DNA of 64,000 bases from Candidatus Pelagibacter ubique HIMB058 (GCA_000419545.1 ATTF01000003.1:1-64000), one strand, 5' to 3'; counted from the stretch's first letter, positions 1 through 11,079 are shown. Numbers and translations: made by a program. The notes: generated from the letters alone by a model not told the origin.

Positions 1-314
1 AGAAGTTTTTTTGGAGTAAAAAAAGCGTCCAAGTTCACCTCTTGAGGAACAATTCCTAAAGATGCTCTAACTTGACGAGGATTTTTATCTAGGTCAAAAC
101 CCCAAACATTAACCTGACCTGAAGTTTTAATTACAGTTCCTCCTAGAATACTTAAAAAAGTAGTTTTACCAGCCCCATTAGGACCGAGTAAACCAAATAC
201 TTCTCCTTGCTTCACCTCAAAGGTAAGATCGGTTAGAGCTTTATTTTGTTTTTTGGTTTTTGAATTGGAATAAATTTTTGTTAGATTTTCAACAGTTAAT
301 GCATTTTTTGACAT
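1..314 (-). CDS. ABC transporter ATP-binding protein (partial, runs off left edge)
   Basis: Reverse complement from the ATG at 314 reads MSKNALTVENLTKIYSN...GEVFGLLGPNGAGKTTFLSILGG..., with a Walker A motif; ABC-2 type exporter ATPase style. Confidence 0.9.
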   Translation of the reverse strand, partial: MSKNALTVENLTKIYSNSKTKKQNKALTDLTFEVKQGEVFGLLGPNGAGKTTFLSILGGTVIKTSGQVNVWGFDLDKNPRQVRASLGIVPQEVNLDAFFTPKKL

Positions 315-357
315 GGTTTTTATAATCTTAGCTAAGATTTCAATGTAGTATGTATAT

Positions 358-3123
358 ATGAGTTCAATAAAAAAAACAGATCATTTTTACCTCATTGATG
401 GTTCAGGTTATATTTTTAGAGCTTATTACGCGTTACCACCTTTATCTAGAAAAAGCGATGGACTGCCAACAGGAGCAGTGAGTGGTTTTTGCTCTATGCT
501 CTTTAAACTTTTAGAAGATGCTAGATCGGATGACTCAAAAAATAAACCAACTCATTTTGCAGTAATATTTGATTCAGCTAGAAAAAATTTTCGAAATGAG
601 ATTTATAGTGAGTATAAAGCAAATAGAGCTGAAGCGCCCGATGATTTAGCGCCGCAATTTGAGTATATCAGAAAATCGGTTGAAGCTTTTAATTTACCTT
701 CTATTGAACTTATAAATTACGAAGCTGATGATTTAATTGCCACATATGCAAAAAAAATCACAGAAGCTGGTGCTACAGTAACAGTAATTTCTTCTGATAA
801 GGATTTAATGCAATTAGTTTCAAAAAAAGTAAGACTATTTGATCCTATGAAAAGTAAAGTAATAGGTGAAAAAGAAGTTCTAGAAAAATTTGGAGTAAAA
901 CCAAATCAAGTAATCGATGTTCAATCACTTGCTGGAGACAGTTCAGATAATGTACCAGGTGTCCCTGGCATAGGAATTAAAACGGCGTCAGAACTTATTA
1001 ATAAATATAAAACTCTTGAAAATCTACTCAACAAAGCATCTGAAATAAAACAAAACAAAAGAAGAGAAACTTTATTATCGAATAAAGATAAGGCTATGAT
1101 TAGTAAGCAATTAGTAACTTTAAAAAACGATGTTCCATTAAAAACTGATGCAACTGATTTTATTATTAAAGATATTAATAAGGAGAAACTCTATGAATTT
1201 TTAAGAGAAATGGAATTTAACAGGTTGCTTAGTCAAGCAATTAGTTTTTATGGTGAGCCTGGAAATAAAGATTTTAAAGAAAAAAATCAGATAAAAAGTA
1301 ATACTAAATTAAACACAAAATCGTATAAAACTATTTTAAAAGAAGATCAGCTCGACGAATTAATAAAAAAATTAAATGAAAAATCAGTTATTGCAGTTGA
1401 TACAGAAACAACATCATTAAATCCACAAGAAGCTGAATTAGTTGGTATATCAGTATGTTATGCACCCAACGAAGCTTATTATATTCCAGTTAAACATAAA
1501 GATGGAAAGACATTAAAAAAAGATCTTGTATTAAAAAAGCTAAAAGAGATTTTAGAAGATCCAAGTATAAAAAAAGTTGGACAGAATATAAAATATGATT
1601 TTATTATTTTTAAAAACCAAGGTGTCGAATTAAGCCCAATAGACGATACAATGTTACTCTCTTACACTTTAGATGCGGGTAACAACCGTCACAATATGGA
1701 TACTCTATCTGAAATACATTTAAGTCATAAAACTATTTCTTACAAAGATTTGGTTGGCACAGGTAAAAAACAACTCAATTTTTCTGAAGTTGATCTTAAA
1801 TCAGCTACAGAGTACGCAGCTGAGGATGCGGATGTAACTTTAAGATTATATGAGATTTTATCTGATAGAGTTTCTGAGGAAAAGTTAGAAAAAATCTATG
1901 AAGTATTCGAAAAACCAATGATAAAAATTCTCTCTAAGCTTGAGACTAATGGTATAAAAGTAGATGACGCTTATTTAAAAAAATTATCTAAAAAATTTGA
2001 AGAAAGATTAGTAAAAATTGAGAAAGACATTTATAAAATTTCAGGAAAAAAATTCAACATAGGGTCACCAAAACAGTTAGGTGAAATAATTTATAACGAT
2101 TTAAAAATAGCAAAATTAAAGAAAACAAAAAAAGGTAGTTTAGCTACTAGTGCTAAAATTTTAGAAGATTTAGCTTTAACAGGTCATAAATTTCCAAATT
2201 TAATTCTAGAATGGAGACAAGTATCCAAGCTCAAAAGCACTTATACAGATGCTTTGCAGGATCATATAAGCAAAAAAACAAAAAGAGTTCACACCTCATT
2301 TTTACTAGCTGCAACTAATACAGGAAGACTTGCATCTAGTGATCCTAATTTACAAAATATTCCAATAAAAACCACAGACGGTAAAGAAATTAGAAAAGCT
2401 TTTGTAGCAGATAAAAATAATACTCTTATTTCAGCAGATTATAACCAAATTGAAATGAGAATTCTTGCAGATATGGCGGATGTAAAAGAGTTAAAAAAAG
2501 CTTTTAAAAATAATCAAGACATTCATTCTTTAACAGCTAGCCAGGTATTTGATGTTCCTATTACAAAAGTAACAGAGGATTTTAGAAGAAAAGCAAAGGC
2601 TATAAATTTTGGAATAATTTATGGGATAACGCAATATGGTCTAGCTAAACAAATTTCAGTTTCTAATGAAGAAGCTTTGAGTTTTATAAATTCATATTTT
2701 AAAAAATTTCCTGAGATAAAAGACTATATGAACACAACGATCAAGACATGTAGAAAGCAAGGTTATGTAACAAATATTTTTGGTAGAAGAATTCATCTAA
2801 GAGGCATTAATGATAAAAATTTTAGTGTTAGAGCTTTTCAAGAAAGAGCTGCTATAAATGCTCCAATACAAGGTTCAGCTGCAGATATAATTAGATTAGC
2901 GATGATAAAAATTGATCAACTTCTTGAGGAAAAAAAGAAAGCTAAAATGCTTTTACAAATTCATGATGAATTAATTTTTGAATGTTTGAAAAAAGATGAA
3001 AACGAAGTAAAAAAAATTGTTAAAGAAGCCATGACGTCAGTTTCAAGCTCAGATCATCATATGTTTTCAATTCCTTTAGAAGTTAGTATTAATTCTGGTA
3101 GTAATTGGGGTGAAGCCCATTAA
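358..3123 (+). CDS. polA: DNA polymerase I
   Basis: 5'-3' exonuclease N-terminus, 3'-5' exonuclease motif VIAVDTETTSLNP, family A polymerase motifs (LISADYNQIEMRILA, RRKAKAINFGIIYG, QIHDELIFE). Confidence 0.97.
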   Translation: MSSIKKTDHFYLIDGSGYIFRAYYALPPLSRKSDGLPTGAVSGFCSMLFKLLEDARSDDSKNKPTHFAVIFDSARKNFRNEIYSEYKANRAEAPDDLAPQFEYIRKSVEAFNLPSIELINYEADDLIATYAKKITEAGATVTVISSDKDLMQLVSKKVRLFDPMKSKVIGEKEVLEKFGVKPNQVIDVQSLAGDSSDNVPGVPGIGIKTASELINKYKTLENLLNKASEIKQNKRRETLLSNKDKAMISKQLVTLKNDVPLKTDATDFIIKDINKEKLYEFLREMEFNRLLSQAISFYGEPGNKDFKEKNQIKSNTKLNTKSYKTILKEDQLDELIKKLNEKSVIAVDTETTSLNPQEAELVGISVCYAPNEAYYIPVKHKDGKTLKKDLVLKKLKEILEDPSIKKVGQNIKYDFIIFKNQGVELSPIDDTMLLSYTLDAGNNRHNMDTLSEIHLSHKTISYKDLVGTGKKQLNFSEVDLKSATEYAAEDADVTLRLYEILSDRVSEEKLEKIYEVFEKPMIKILSKLETNGIKVDDAYLKKLSKKFEERLVKIEKDIYKISGKKFNIGSPKQLGEIIYNDLKIAKLKKTKKGSLATSAKILEDLALTGHKFPNLILEWRQVSKLKSTYTDALQDHISKKTKRVHTSFLLAATNTGRLASSDPNLQNIPIKTTDGKEIRKAFVADKNNTLISADYNQIEMRILADMADVKELKKAFKNNQDIHSLTASQVFDVPITKVTEDFRRKAKAINFGIIYGITQYGLAKQISVSNEEALSFINSYFKKFPEIKDYMNTTIKTCRKQGYVTNIFGRRIHLRGINDKNFSVRAFQERAAINAPIQGSAADIIRLAMIKIDQLLEEKKKAKMLLQIHDELIFECLKKDENEVKKIVKEAMTSVSSSDHHMFSIPLEVSINSGSNWGEAH

Positions 3124-3162
3124 ACGCCTAAATTTTGACAATATAATTGAGAGAATAAAATT

Positions 3163-3861
3163 ATGGCTCAAACAATTGCACTAGTTGATGATGATAGAAA
3201 TATTCTAACCAGTATTAGTATTGCTTTGGAAAGAGAAGGATTCAAAGTTCAAACTTATATTGATGGAGAGTCTGCTTTAATAGGATTAACTAGAAATCCA
3301 CCAGATCTTGCAGTTTTAGATATTAAAATGCCAAGAATGGATGGAGAAGAGTTGCTTAAAAAACTCAAAAAGAAAATGTCGATACCAATAATTTTTTTAA
3401 CTTCAAAAGATGATGAAGTTGATGAATTACTCGGTTTAAAACTTGGGGCAGATGATTTTGTAAAAAAATCAGGAGGTTTTTCAACTAAAGTTTTAATTGA
3501 AAGAATTAGAGTTCAATTAAGAAAAAAAACAACTACGGTAGATGATACAAAAAATATAATTAGTCATGGCAAATTAAAACTTGATCCTGCACAGCTTGAA
3601 TGCGAATGGAATGGTAAAGCTTTACCTGACAAATTAACTACTACAGAATTTTTAATCGTTAAAGAGTTAGCTAAAAGGCCAGGTGTAATAAAAGAAAGAG
3701 CACATTTGATGGATATTGCTTATAAAGAAAACACTGAAATTGAAGACAGAACGATTGATAGTCACGTTAAAAGAATAAGAAAAAAGTTTAAAAAAGTAGA
3801 TGAAAAGTTTTCTGCAATTGAAACTAGATATGGAAGTGGGTATAGATGGAATGTTAGCTAA
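3163..3861 (+). CDS. Response regulator, OmpR/ChvI family
   Basis: Receiver domain (VDDDRNI, LDIKMPRMDG, FLTSKDD) and winged-helix C-terminus; next to a histidine kinase with 1-nt overlap. Confidence 0.92.
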   Translation: MAQTIALVDDDRNILTSISIALEREGFKVQTYIDGESALIGLTRNPPDLAVLDIKMPRMDGEELLKKLKKKMSIPIIFLTSKDDEVDELLGLKLGADDFVKKSGGFSTKVLIERIRVQLRKKTTTVDDTKNIISHGKLKLDPAQLECEWNGKALPDKLTTTEFLIVKELAKRPGVIKERAHLMDIAYKENTEIEDRTIDSHVKRIRKKFKKVDEKFSAIETRYGSGYRWNVS

Positions 3862-5381
3862 TGAAACAAAAAAAATCAGCTTCTATTCTAAAGAAGTTTT
3901 TAATAATTAATCTCACAGTTTTTTCTGTTTTAGGTCTTTTCACAATTATTTATCTTGAGGCAATTCAGCCAACTTTGGTTAATGAAAGATCCAACAATCA
4001 TAAAGTAGTAATTAATAACACCAAGGATAATCTTGAAAGACTTAATATAGAGTATACCAAAGAAGGGATAAGAGATTTTTTGCTTTCGACAAGATTCTTA
4101 TTTCAAAGTTTAGATCGTGTTCAGTTTTATGATTTATCAGGAAACTTGCTCGGCGATACAGATATTTTAGATTTAGACCAAAGTGTATTTACTGGATCAG
4201 ATATTATTTTTGAAGAAACATTAGGCAGTGAAACAATTACTCCGGAAATAGAAGAGAGGCTAGAGGAAGAAGAGAAAGATGAAATTAAAGATATTATAAA
4301 AAATAAATATAACGATGAAATAATGACACTAACAGAGGATGAAAAAAATAATTTTTTTGTTAGTACGCTTAGTATAATTAAATTTCAGAATAATGAGATT
4401 GGATATATTGTAGTCTCAGAACAAGCTAATGATATTATAACTGCTGTAAAAGAGAGAAAAGCATTTATTGTTAGAACAATGATTGCTGTAGCAATTGTAA
4501 TTTTAATTTTTTCACTTTTTTTAAATAAGTACATTTTAAAACCCATCGGTCTTTTAGTAAAGTTTAGTGATGGTATTAAAAAAAAATCTAATCATACAAT
4601 AGATATTAACAAAGTTTTTGTTAGAGATGATGAGATTGGAAAACTTACCCAGTCTATTGATGAAATGACAAAAGAATTACAACAGCGAACTAATAGAGCT
4701 GAAACTTTTTCCAATGACTTAGCACACGAAATAAGAAATCCACTTGCTTCTTTGAAAAGTGCCTCAGAACTTTTAGATAAAACAACTGAAAAAAATGAAG
4801 GTGAAAAATTACTTAAAATAATTAACCACGATGCAGAAAGAATAGAAAGGCTAATAACTGACTACACTCAGATGTTAAAAGATGAAGCTTCTTTATCTAG
4901 AGAAAAAATGGGTAAAATAAATTTAGCCGAAATTATCAACGATGTTGTTGAGGATTTTAATCAAGATCTAGTTAATCAAAATAAAAAGATTGAAATAGTT
5001 TTTAAGGATAAAATTAAAACAAAAAATGGTCATTATGTATTTGGTATAAGCAACCGACTAGAACAAGTTATTGCAAACTTGCTCGATAATTCTATTTCCT
5101 TTAGTCAAGATAATCAGAAAATTGAAATTGGTCTTGAAGAAACATCAACAAATATATTAATGAGCGTAAGAGATGAAGGACCTGGGTTTAGTGAAACATC
5201 ACCACAAAAAATCTTTAAGCGTTTTTACAGTAATAGACCAAAAAGCTTTGGAAAACATTCTGGTCTAGGATTAAATATTGTAAAAAATATAGTCCAATTG
5301 CACAAAGGAACAGTGGCAGCTTCAAATAGACTAAATAATAGGGGCGCTCAAGTAGAGGTTTTGCTTCCCAAATTATCATGA
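3861..5381 (+). CDS. Sensor histidine kinase, ChvG-like
   Basis: TM segments, HAMP-like region, H-box LAHEIRNPLASLKSA, N/G boxes (DNSISF, DEGPGFSE, GLGLNIVKNIV). Confidence 0.92.
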   Translation: MKQKKSASILKKFLIINLTVFSVLGLFTIIYLEAIQPTLVNERSNNHKVVINNTKDNLERLNIEYTKEGIRDFLLSTRFLFQSLDRVQFYDLSGNLLGDTDILDLDQSVFTGSDIIFEETLGSETITPEIEERLEEEEKDEIKDIIKNKYNDEIMTLTEDEKNNFFVSTLSIIKFQNNEIGYIVVSEQANDIITAVKERKAFIVRTMIAVAIVILIFSLFLNKYILKPIGLLVKFSDGIKKKSNHTIDINKVFVRDDEIGKLTQSIDEMTKELQQRTNRAETFSNDLAHEIRNPLASLKSASELLDKTTEKNEGEKLLKIINHDAERIERLITDYTQMLKDEASLSREKMGKINLAEIINDVVEDFNQDLVNQNKKIEIVFKDKIKTKNGHYVFGISNRLEQVIANLLDNSISFSQDNQKIEIGLEETSTNILMSVRDEGPGFSETSPQKIFKRFYSNRPKSFGKHSGLGLNIVKNIVQLHKGTVAASNRLNNRGAQVEVLLPKLS

Positions 5382-5429
5382 CATTAATTCTTGCTTAGAA
5401 ATACTATAGTTGATAATAACAACCGCAAT

Positions 5430-6719
5430 ATGGCTGAAGATTACAAAGTAAAAGATATCTCCCAAGCAGATTTTGGAAGAAAAGAAATTTCTCTAGCAGA
5501 AACTGAAATGCCAGGATTAATGGCATTAAGAAAAGAATATAAAGGGAAGCATCCACTTAAAGGTGCTAGAATTTTAGGATGCTTGCACATGACAATACAA
5601 ACAGCAGTATTAATTGAAACCTTAGTTGAACTTGGTGCTGAAGTTAGGTGGTCTTCATGTAATATTTTTTCAACTCAGGATCATGCAGCGGCAGCAATAG
5701 CGAAGGCTGGTATACCTGTGTTTGCATGGAAAGGTGAAACCGAAGAAGAATATTGGTGGTGCGTTAAACAAACTATCGAAGGTAAAAAAAATTGGATACC
5801 TAACATGATTTTAGATGATGGTGGCGATCTTACAGCATTAATGCACAAAGATTATAAAGATTTATTAAAGGGTATCAAAGGAGTATCAGAGGAAACGACA
5901 ACAGGTGTTTTAGCTCTTAAAAAAATGGAAGCTAATAATGAATTACTTATACCTGCTATTAATGTAAACGACTCGGTTACAAAATCAAAGTTTGATAATT
6001 TGTATGGATGCAGAGAGAGTTTAGTTGATGGTATTAAAAGAGCCACTGACGTTATGATGTCAGGTAAAGTTGCAATAGTTGCTGGATTTGGTGATGTAGG
6101 AAAAGGAAGTGCTGCTTCACTAAGACAAGCCGGAGCAAGAGTTATGGTTACAGAGACCGACCCGATTTGTGCCTTACAAGCGGCTATGGAAGGTTATGAA
6201 GTTGTTTTAATGGACGATGCAATTAAAGATGCTGACATCGTAGTAACAGCGACTGGAAATAAAGATATTGTAACTGCAGACCACATGAGAAACATGAAAG
6301 ATCGGGCTATACTTTGTAACATTGGTCACTTTGATAATGAAATTCAAGTTGAAGCTTTAAAAAATTATAAATGGGATGAAATAAAACCACAAGTTCATGA
6401 AATAGAACTTCCAAGTAAAAAAAGAATTATTTTATTGGCTGAAGGCAGATTAGTAAACTTAGGATGTGCAACAGGACACCCAAGTTTTGTTATGAGTGCA
6501 TCATTTACCAACCAAGTTATTGCTCAAATAGAGCTTTGGAATAATTCTGATAAATATGAAAAGAAAGTTTATGTTTTACCAAAACATTTAGATGAAAAGG
6601 TTGCGATGTTACATTTAGAAAAAGTTGGTGCTAAATTAACTAAAATGTCAAAAGATCAAGCCGATTATATTAGCGTTAAACCATCAGGACCATTTAAACC
6701 AGATACTTATCGCTACTAG
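5430..6719 (+). CDS. ahcY: Adenosylhomocysteinase
   Basis: Canonical SAHase sequence ([47 protein letters not shown]-terminal PDTYRY). Start refined to the internal ATG ([11 protein letters not shown]). Confidence 0.96.
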   Translation: MAEDYKVKDISQADFGRKEISLAETEMPGLMALRKEYKGKHPLKGARILGCLHMTIQTAVLIETLVELGAEVRWSSCNIFSTQDHAAAAIAKAGIPVFAWKGETEEEYWWCVKQTIEGKKNWIPNMILDDGGDLTALMHKDYKDLLKGIKGVSEETTTGVLALKKMEANNELLIPAINVNDSVTKSKFDNLYGCRESLVDGIKRATDVMMSGKVAIVAGFGDVGKGSAASLRQAGARVMVTETDPICALQAAMEGYEVVLMDDAIKDADIVVTATGNKDIVTADHMRNMKDRAILCNIGHFDNEIQVEALKNYKWDEIKPQVHEIELPSKKRIILLAEGRLVNLGCATGHPSFVMSASFTNQVIAQIELWNNSDKYEKKVYVLPKHLDEKVAMLHLEKVGAKLTKMSKDQADYISVKPSGPFKPDTYRY

Positions 6720-6729
6720 TTAGTAGCTA

Positions 6730-7182
6730 ATGATTGTAAAATCTTTAGATCATCTCAACAAAATATCAGAAATAATTTTAAAAAAATTAGATAAGAAAGA
6801 TTGCTTATTTTTAATTGGCGAAATAGGTGTAGGAAAAACTACGCTGACAAGATATTTGATCAATAATCTACAAAAACAAAAAGGACTAAGTTTAACTGAA
6901 GTTTTAAGCCCAACATTTAACTTATTATATGAGTATGAAATAAATGATTTCAAAATTATGCATTACGATCTTTACCGAATTAAAGAGACAAAAGAATTAA
7001 AACATTTAGGAATTTTCTCTGAAGAGTTAGACGCTGTAAAAATAGTAGAATGGCCTGACCTAATAAAAACACCTCTTCAAGACAAATTAGAAGTACATTT
7101 AAGATATGGTGATAAAGAAAATGAGAGAGAAATAGAATTTAAAGGACAAGGAAAATGGGAAAATTTTAAGAATGAAATATAA
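6730..7182 (+). CDS. tsaE: tRNA threonylcarbamoyladenosine biosynthesis ATPase TsaE
   Basis: Walker A GEIGVGKTTLTR, SPTFNLLYEY, HYDLYRI motifs. Confidence 0.93.
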   Translation: MIVKSLDHLNKISEIILKKLDKKDCLFLIGEIGVGKTTLTRYLINNLQKQKGLSLTEVLSPTFNLLYEYEINDFKIMHYDLYRIKETKELKHLGIFSEELDAVKIVEWPDLIKTPLQDKLEVHLRYGDKENEREIEFKGQGKWENFKNEI

Positions 7183-8134
7183 ATTAAAAAAAATTTCAGG
7201 AGATGCTTCATTTAGAGAATTTTACAGACTTAAAAAGAATAATAGTTCCTCAATTATAGTGAATGCAAAAAAAGATAAATACAAAAATCTAATTGTCTAT
7301 ACTGTTGTAAATAATATCCTTAATTCACATAAGATTAACGCACCAAAACTATTAAGCAATCATATTAAAAATAATATGATTGAAATCTCTGATTTAGGTG
7401 AAAAATCGTTTTATGATCATGTAGTAAGAAAAAAAAATAAATTATCAGACTATAAATCATTAATTAACTTATTAATTAAAATTCAAAAAATTAAAACTAA
7501 GCCTCAATATAAGTTAGGTAAAAACAAAGTTAAAATCATGAAATATTCTCTTTCAAATTTACATAAGGAGTCCGATTTATTTTTTGATTGGTATTTGAAA
7601 TATACAATGAAAAAAAAGAATGTAAGTAAAATAAAAAAAACTTTAAGAGCTGAGTTAAATAATATTTACAAAAAATTAAAATTTAGAAATGATACCTTTG
7701 TACACAGAGATTTTCATGTATCTAACATTATGTATTACAAAAAAAAATTAGGAGTTATAGATAGCCAAGATGCTTTAATCGGAAATCCGCTTTATGATGT
7801 TGCATCTTTAATAGATGATGTAAGAATTAAATTACCTCCTATTTTGCAAGATAAGTTATTTAATTATTATTATAAATCTTCAAAATTAAAAAAAGAAAAC
7901 ATTCATAACTTAAAAAATGATTTTGATATTCTCTCAGTACAAAGAAATCTGAAGATCCTAGGTATTTTTGTCAGATTACATAAACGAGATAGAAAATCTA
8001 ATTATCTAAAATATTTGCCTTATACATGGTCTTTAATTAATCGAAGACTTAAGAATTCAGTTTTTAACGATTTTTATATTTTGATTAATAAAATTTTACC
8101 AATAAATAAATTAAAAAATTTAAAGAAAATATAA
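7172..8134 (+). CDS. Aminoglycoside phosphotransferase-family kinase (AmgK-like sugar kinase)
   Basis: Kinase motifs FVHRDFHVSNIMYY and GVIDSQDALIGNPLYDVASL; directly followed by a MurU-like nucleotidyltransferase. Confidence 0.82.
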   Translation: MKYKLKKISGDASFREFYRLKKNNSSSIIVNAKKDKYKNLIVYTVVNNILNSHKINAPKLLSNHIKNNMIEISDLGEKSFYDHVVRKKNKLSDYKSLINLLIKIQKIKTKPQYKLGKNKVKIMKYSLSNLHKESDLFFDWYLKYTMKKKNVSKIKKTLRAELNNIYKKLKFRNDTFVHRDFHVSNIMYYKKKLGVIDSQDALIGNPLYDVASLIDDVRIKLPPILQDKLFNYYYKSSKLKKENIHNLKNDFDILSVQRNLKILGIFVRLHKRDRKSNYLKYLPYTWSLINRRLKNSVFNDFYILINKILPINKLKNLKKI

Positions 8135-8136
8135 TA

Positions 8137-8829
8137 ATGAAACATGGAATGGTATTAGCTGCTGGTTTAGGAAAAAGAATGCAGCCGCTGACTTTAAAAA
8201 CACCAAAGCCTCTTTTAGAAATTAATAAGATAAGTTTATTGGAAAGGGCAATAAACTTACTAATAAAGTCAGGCGTAGAAGAAATCAGTATTAATGTTCA
8301 TCATTTACCTGAACAAATTGAAAAATTCATCAGAGAAAAAAAATTTAAAGTAGAAGTTAGTATTTCAAAAGAAACAGATGCTTTGTTAGATACAGGTGGA
8401 GGAATTCTCGAAGCAACCAAACATTTTGGTGATAATCCTTTTTATGTAATAAACCCTGATACTCTCTGGAGTGATAGGTATATCGAGGAAGTTAAAAGAC
8501 TTGAAGACAGTTATTTTAAAAATAAAAAACCAACGTTATTGTTGGTTAACAAAAAGCTTTCTTTTGATGGATCTTTTAAAGGTGATTTTAATTTAACCAA
8601 CAATCAAATCACAAGAGACGAAAAAAATGATTTTATATTTACAGGTCTTCAAATTATAAAGAGGAACTTTTTGACCTCTGAAAACTCAAAAGTATTTTCA
8701 ATGAATAAAATATGGAATGATTTAATAGCTAACAAAGAGTTGTATGGAATAGAAAGTAATTTAAAGTTCTATCATTTAAATACACATGAAATGTATTTAA
8801 AAATTTCAAATATCAAAATTACTGATTAA
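8137..8829 (+). CDS. Nucleotidyltransferase, MurU-like
   Basis: N-terminus MVLAAGLGKRMQPLTLKTPKPLLEI; LDTGGGI; NPDTLW. Confidence 0.87.
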   Translation: MKHGMVLAAGLGKRMQPLTLKTPKPLLEINKISLLERAINLLIKSGVEEISINVHHLPEQIEKFIREKKFKVEVSISKETDALLDTGGGILEATKHFGDNPFYVINPDTLWSDRYIEEVKRLEDSYFKNKKPTLLLVNKKLSFDGSFKGDFNLTNNQITRDEKNDFIFTGLQIIKRNFLTSENSKVFSMNKIWNDLIANKELYGIESNLKFYHLNTHEMYLKISNIKITD

Positions 8830-9538
8830 AAATTATTTCTTTAGCTCTATCTTTATCTAGGTAATAATATTTTTCTATTTCCAAATTATCACCAAATTCA
8901 ATCACCAAAGGATTACCAGTTGGAATCTCGAGTTCATTTATTTTAGTATCTGAAATATTGAATAAATATTTGCATAATGCTCTTAAAGAATTTCCATGTG
9001 CTGATATTAAAATGTTTTTATTTTTTTGAAGATTTTCTTTAATTTCTTTTTCATAAAATGGAACAACTCTATCGTATGTATCTTTTAGAGACTCGGTAAA
9101 TGGAACCATGCCAACAGGGATGCTAGCATTTAAAGGACTAAATAAGTTTTGATACTCGCTTTTTTCTTCCATTGCTGGTGGAGATATATCCCAAGATCTT
9201 CTATATTTCTTAAATTGTTCTTCACCAATTTTGTTCTTTGTTTCTTCCTTATTTAATCCGGTTAGCGAACCATAATGTCTTTCGTTCAATTGCCAAGCAG
9301 TATTAAATTTGAGTTCTAAGTTATTCTTTTTTAAGATTGTTGTAAGAGTTTTAATAGCCCTTTTAAGATAAGATGTATAAGAGATATCAATTGAGATATT
9401 TAGATCTTTTATGATCTGACCTGATTTTTCAGCTTCATCAATTCCCTTATCAGAAAGATCCACATCTACCCATCCAGTGAATCTATTCTCTGCGTTCCAA
9501 ATGCTTTGACCATGTCTTGTAAGAATTAGTTTAGTCAT
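8819..9538 (-). CDS. gpmA: 2,3-bisphosphoglycerate-dependent phosphoglycerate mutase
   Basis: LTRHGQSIWNAENRFTGWVDVDLS, NERHYGSLTGLNK, SAHGNSLRALCKYL. Confidence 0.95.
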   Translation of the reverse strand: MTKLILTRHGQSIWNAENRFTGWVDVDLSDKGIDEAEKSGQIIKDLNISIDISYTSYLKRAIKTLTTILKKNNLELKFNTAWQLNERHYGSLTGLNKEETKNKIGEEQFKKYRRSWDISPPAMEEKSEYQNLFSPLNASIPVGMVPFTESLKDTYDRVVPFYEKEIKENLQKNKNILISAHGNSLRALCKYLFNISDTKINELEIPTGNPLVIEFGDNLEIEKYYYLDKDRAKEIIFNQ

Positions 9539-9578
9539 AATAGTTAAAATAGATATTATGTACTATATTAACTAGATA

Positions 9579-9974
9579 ATGAAAAATATTATATTTAAAC
9601 CTTTAGAATATTTATATTATTTTTCATTAGTCATCTTAATAATTTTATATTTATTTCCTGGGAGTTTAATTGGATATTTCCTGTATGGAAATTTAGGGCA
9701 ACAACCAGATTTAATACCTAATCCTATTGGGACATCAATTAATCACCTTATCTTCTTTAGCTACATTACATTATTAGCTTTGATACTTAGATCTAGAACA
9801 AAAAATATTCTTAATAATTTTAAAACTTTAATAATACTTTCTATTATTCTAGAATTACTTCACACCGTAGTTCCCAATAGAGCTTTTGAAACTTATGATT
9901 TAATAGCTAATGTTTTGGGTGTAATTATAATTTTGATACTTCAAAAAATATTAAAATGGCCAAATTTATCTTAA
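9579..9974 (+). CDS. VanZ-like small membrane protein
   Basis: Multiple TM segments; ELLHTVVPNRAFETYDLIANVLGVIIG-like VanZ signature. Confidence 0.6.
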   Translation: MKNIIFKPLEYLYYFSLVILIILYLFPGSLIGYFLYGNLGQQPDLIPNPIGTSINHLIFFSYITLLALILRSRTKNILNNFKTLIILSIILELLHTVVPNRAFETYDLIANVLGVIIILILQKILKWPNLS

Positions 9975-10459
9975 AAGTTATTTTAATGTCTTACCTTTTT
10001 CAAATTGCGAATGCAGAGGAAATTAAAGGTTTAGCCAAAATAATTGATGGAGATACAGTTCATATCAATTCAAAAAAAATACGACTAGAAGGTATTGATG
10101 CCCCAGAAATTAAACAACAATGTAAAAAAAATTTTCTTAAAATTTCAGCATATATTGGTTTTAACTTCACCAAAGACTATTCTTGTGGAGTAGTTTCAAA
10201 AAATAAACTAATTGAAAAAATTAATAATACAGAAATTAATTGTATCTCAACTTCTAAAGATAGGTATAAAAGATATTTAGCTACTTGCTATAAAGAAAAA
10301 ATTAATCTTAATAAATGGATGGTAAGACGAGGATATGCTGTAGCTTATAAAAGATATTCTAAAGATTATGTAAGAGATGAAAATTATGCGAGAGAAAATA
10401 AGTTAGGTATTTGGCAAGGCAAATTTATAAGACCAGAAAAATGGAGAAAGCTTAATTAA
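9956..10459 (+). CDS. Thermonuclease (SNase-like) family protein, secreted
   Basis: Signal peptide; IIDGDTVHINSKKIRLEGIDAPE and C-terminal YARENKLGIWQGKFIRPEKWR. Confidence 0.88.
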   Translation: MAKFILKVILMSYLFQIANAEEIKGLAKIIDGDTVHINSKKIRLEGIDAPEIKQQCKKNFLKISAYIGFNFTKDYSCGVVSKNKLIEKINNTEINCISTSKDRYKRYLATCYKEKINLNKWMVRRGYAVAYKRYSKDYVRDENYARENKLGIWQGKFIRPEKWRKLN

Positions 10460-10479
10460 ATTTTAGTATAACTTTAAAA

Positions 10480-11079
10480 GTGATTCACTTTAAAAAAATT
10501 ATACTTTTTATTATTTTTTTTATTCTCTCAGCTTGCTCATCTATTCCTAAAAATACTCAAAATAGTTGCGCTATATTTGAAGAAAGATATCTTTGGTACA
10601 AGCACGCAAAAGCCTCTTATGAAAGATGGGGGGCGCCTATACATCTTCAGTTAGCTTTTGTTAAAAAAGAAAGTGATTTTAATTGGCTCGCAAAACCTCC
10701 AAGAACTAAACTATTTAAAGTAATACCGTTTAAGAGACCGTCATCTTCTTTTGGATATTCTCAAGCGGTTAAAGGGACATGGGAACAATATAAGAGGGAA
10801 ACAAATAGTCCTTTAGCAACGCGCGCTAGGTTTAAGGACTCAGTAGATTTTATAGGTTGGTATATTTATAAAACAAATGAAATTTTAAGAATTTCAAAAA
10901 AGGATGCGTATAGACAGTATCTTGCCTATTACAAAGGTTGGGGAGATTATAAAAATTATTCAAAAGACAAAAAAGCAATTATTTATGCAAAGTCAGTTAA
11001 AGATATGGCCAACAAATATAGAAAACAATTAACTCTTTGTAAGAAAAATTTAGATAAAAATAAGTATATTATTTTTTAA
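10480..11079 (+). CDS. Lipoprotein with SLT/lysozyme-like domain (putative lytic transglycosylase)
   Basis: Lipobox LSACSS; FVKKESDFNW...SSFGYSQAVKGTWEQY; YYKGWGDYKNYS. GTG start. Confidence 0.75.
   Translation: MIHFKKIILFIIFFILSACSSIPKNTQNSCAIFEERYLWYKHAKASYERWGAPIHLQLAFVKKESDFNWLAKPPRTKLFKVIPFKRPSSSFGYSQAVKGTWEQYKRETNSPLATRARFKDSVDFIGWYIYKTNEILRISKKDAYRQYLAYYKGWGDYKNYSKDKKAIIYAKSVKDMANKYRKQLTLCKKNLDKNKYIIF

Noticed and set aside
5382-5429. SAM/SAH riboswitch upstream of ahcY
   Set aside because: Only about 48 nt between chvG and ahcY and no recognisable conserved riboswitch core.
5852-6046. Antisense ORFs in the track (e.g. 5852-6046 -, 6750-6953 -, 11832-12023 +, 19781-20101 +, 43599-43823 -, 50606-50833 -)
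   Set aside because: They lie wholly or mostly inside strongly supported coding genes and show no independent protein-like signature.
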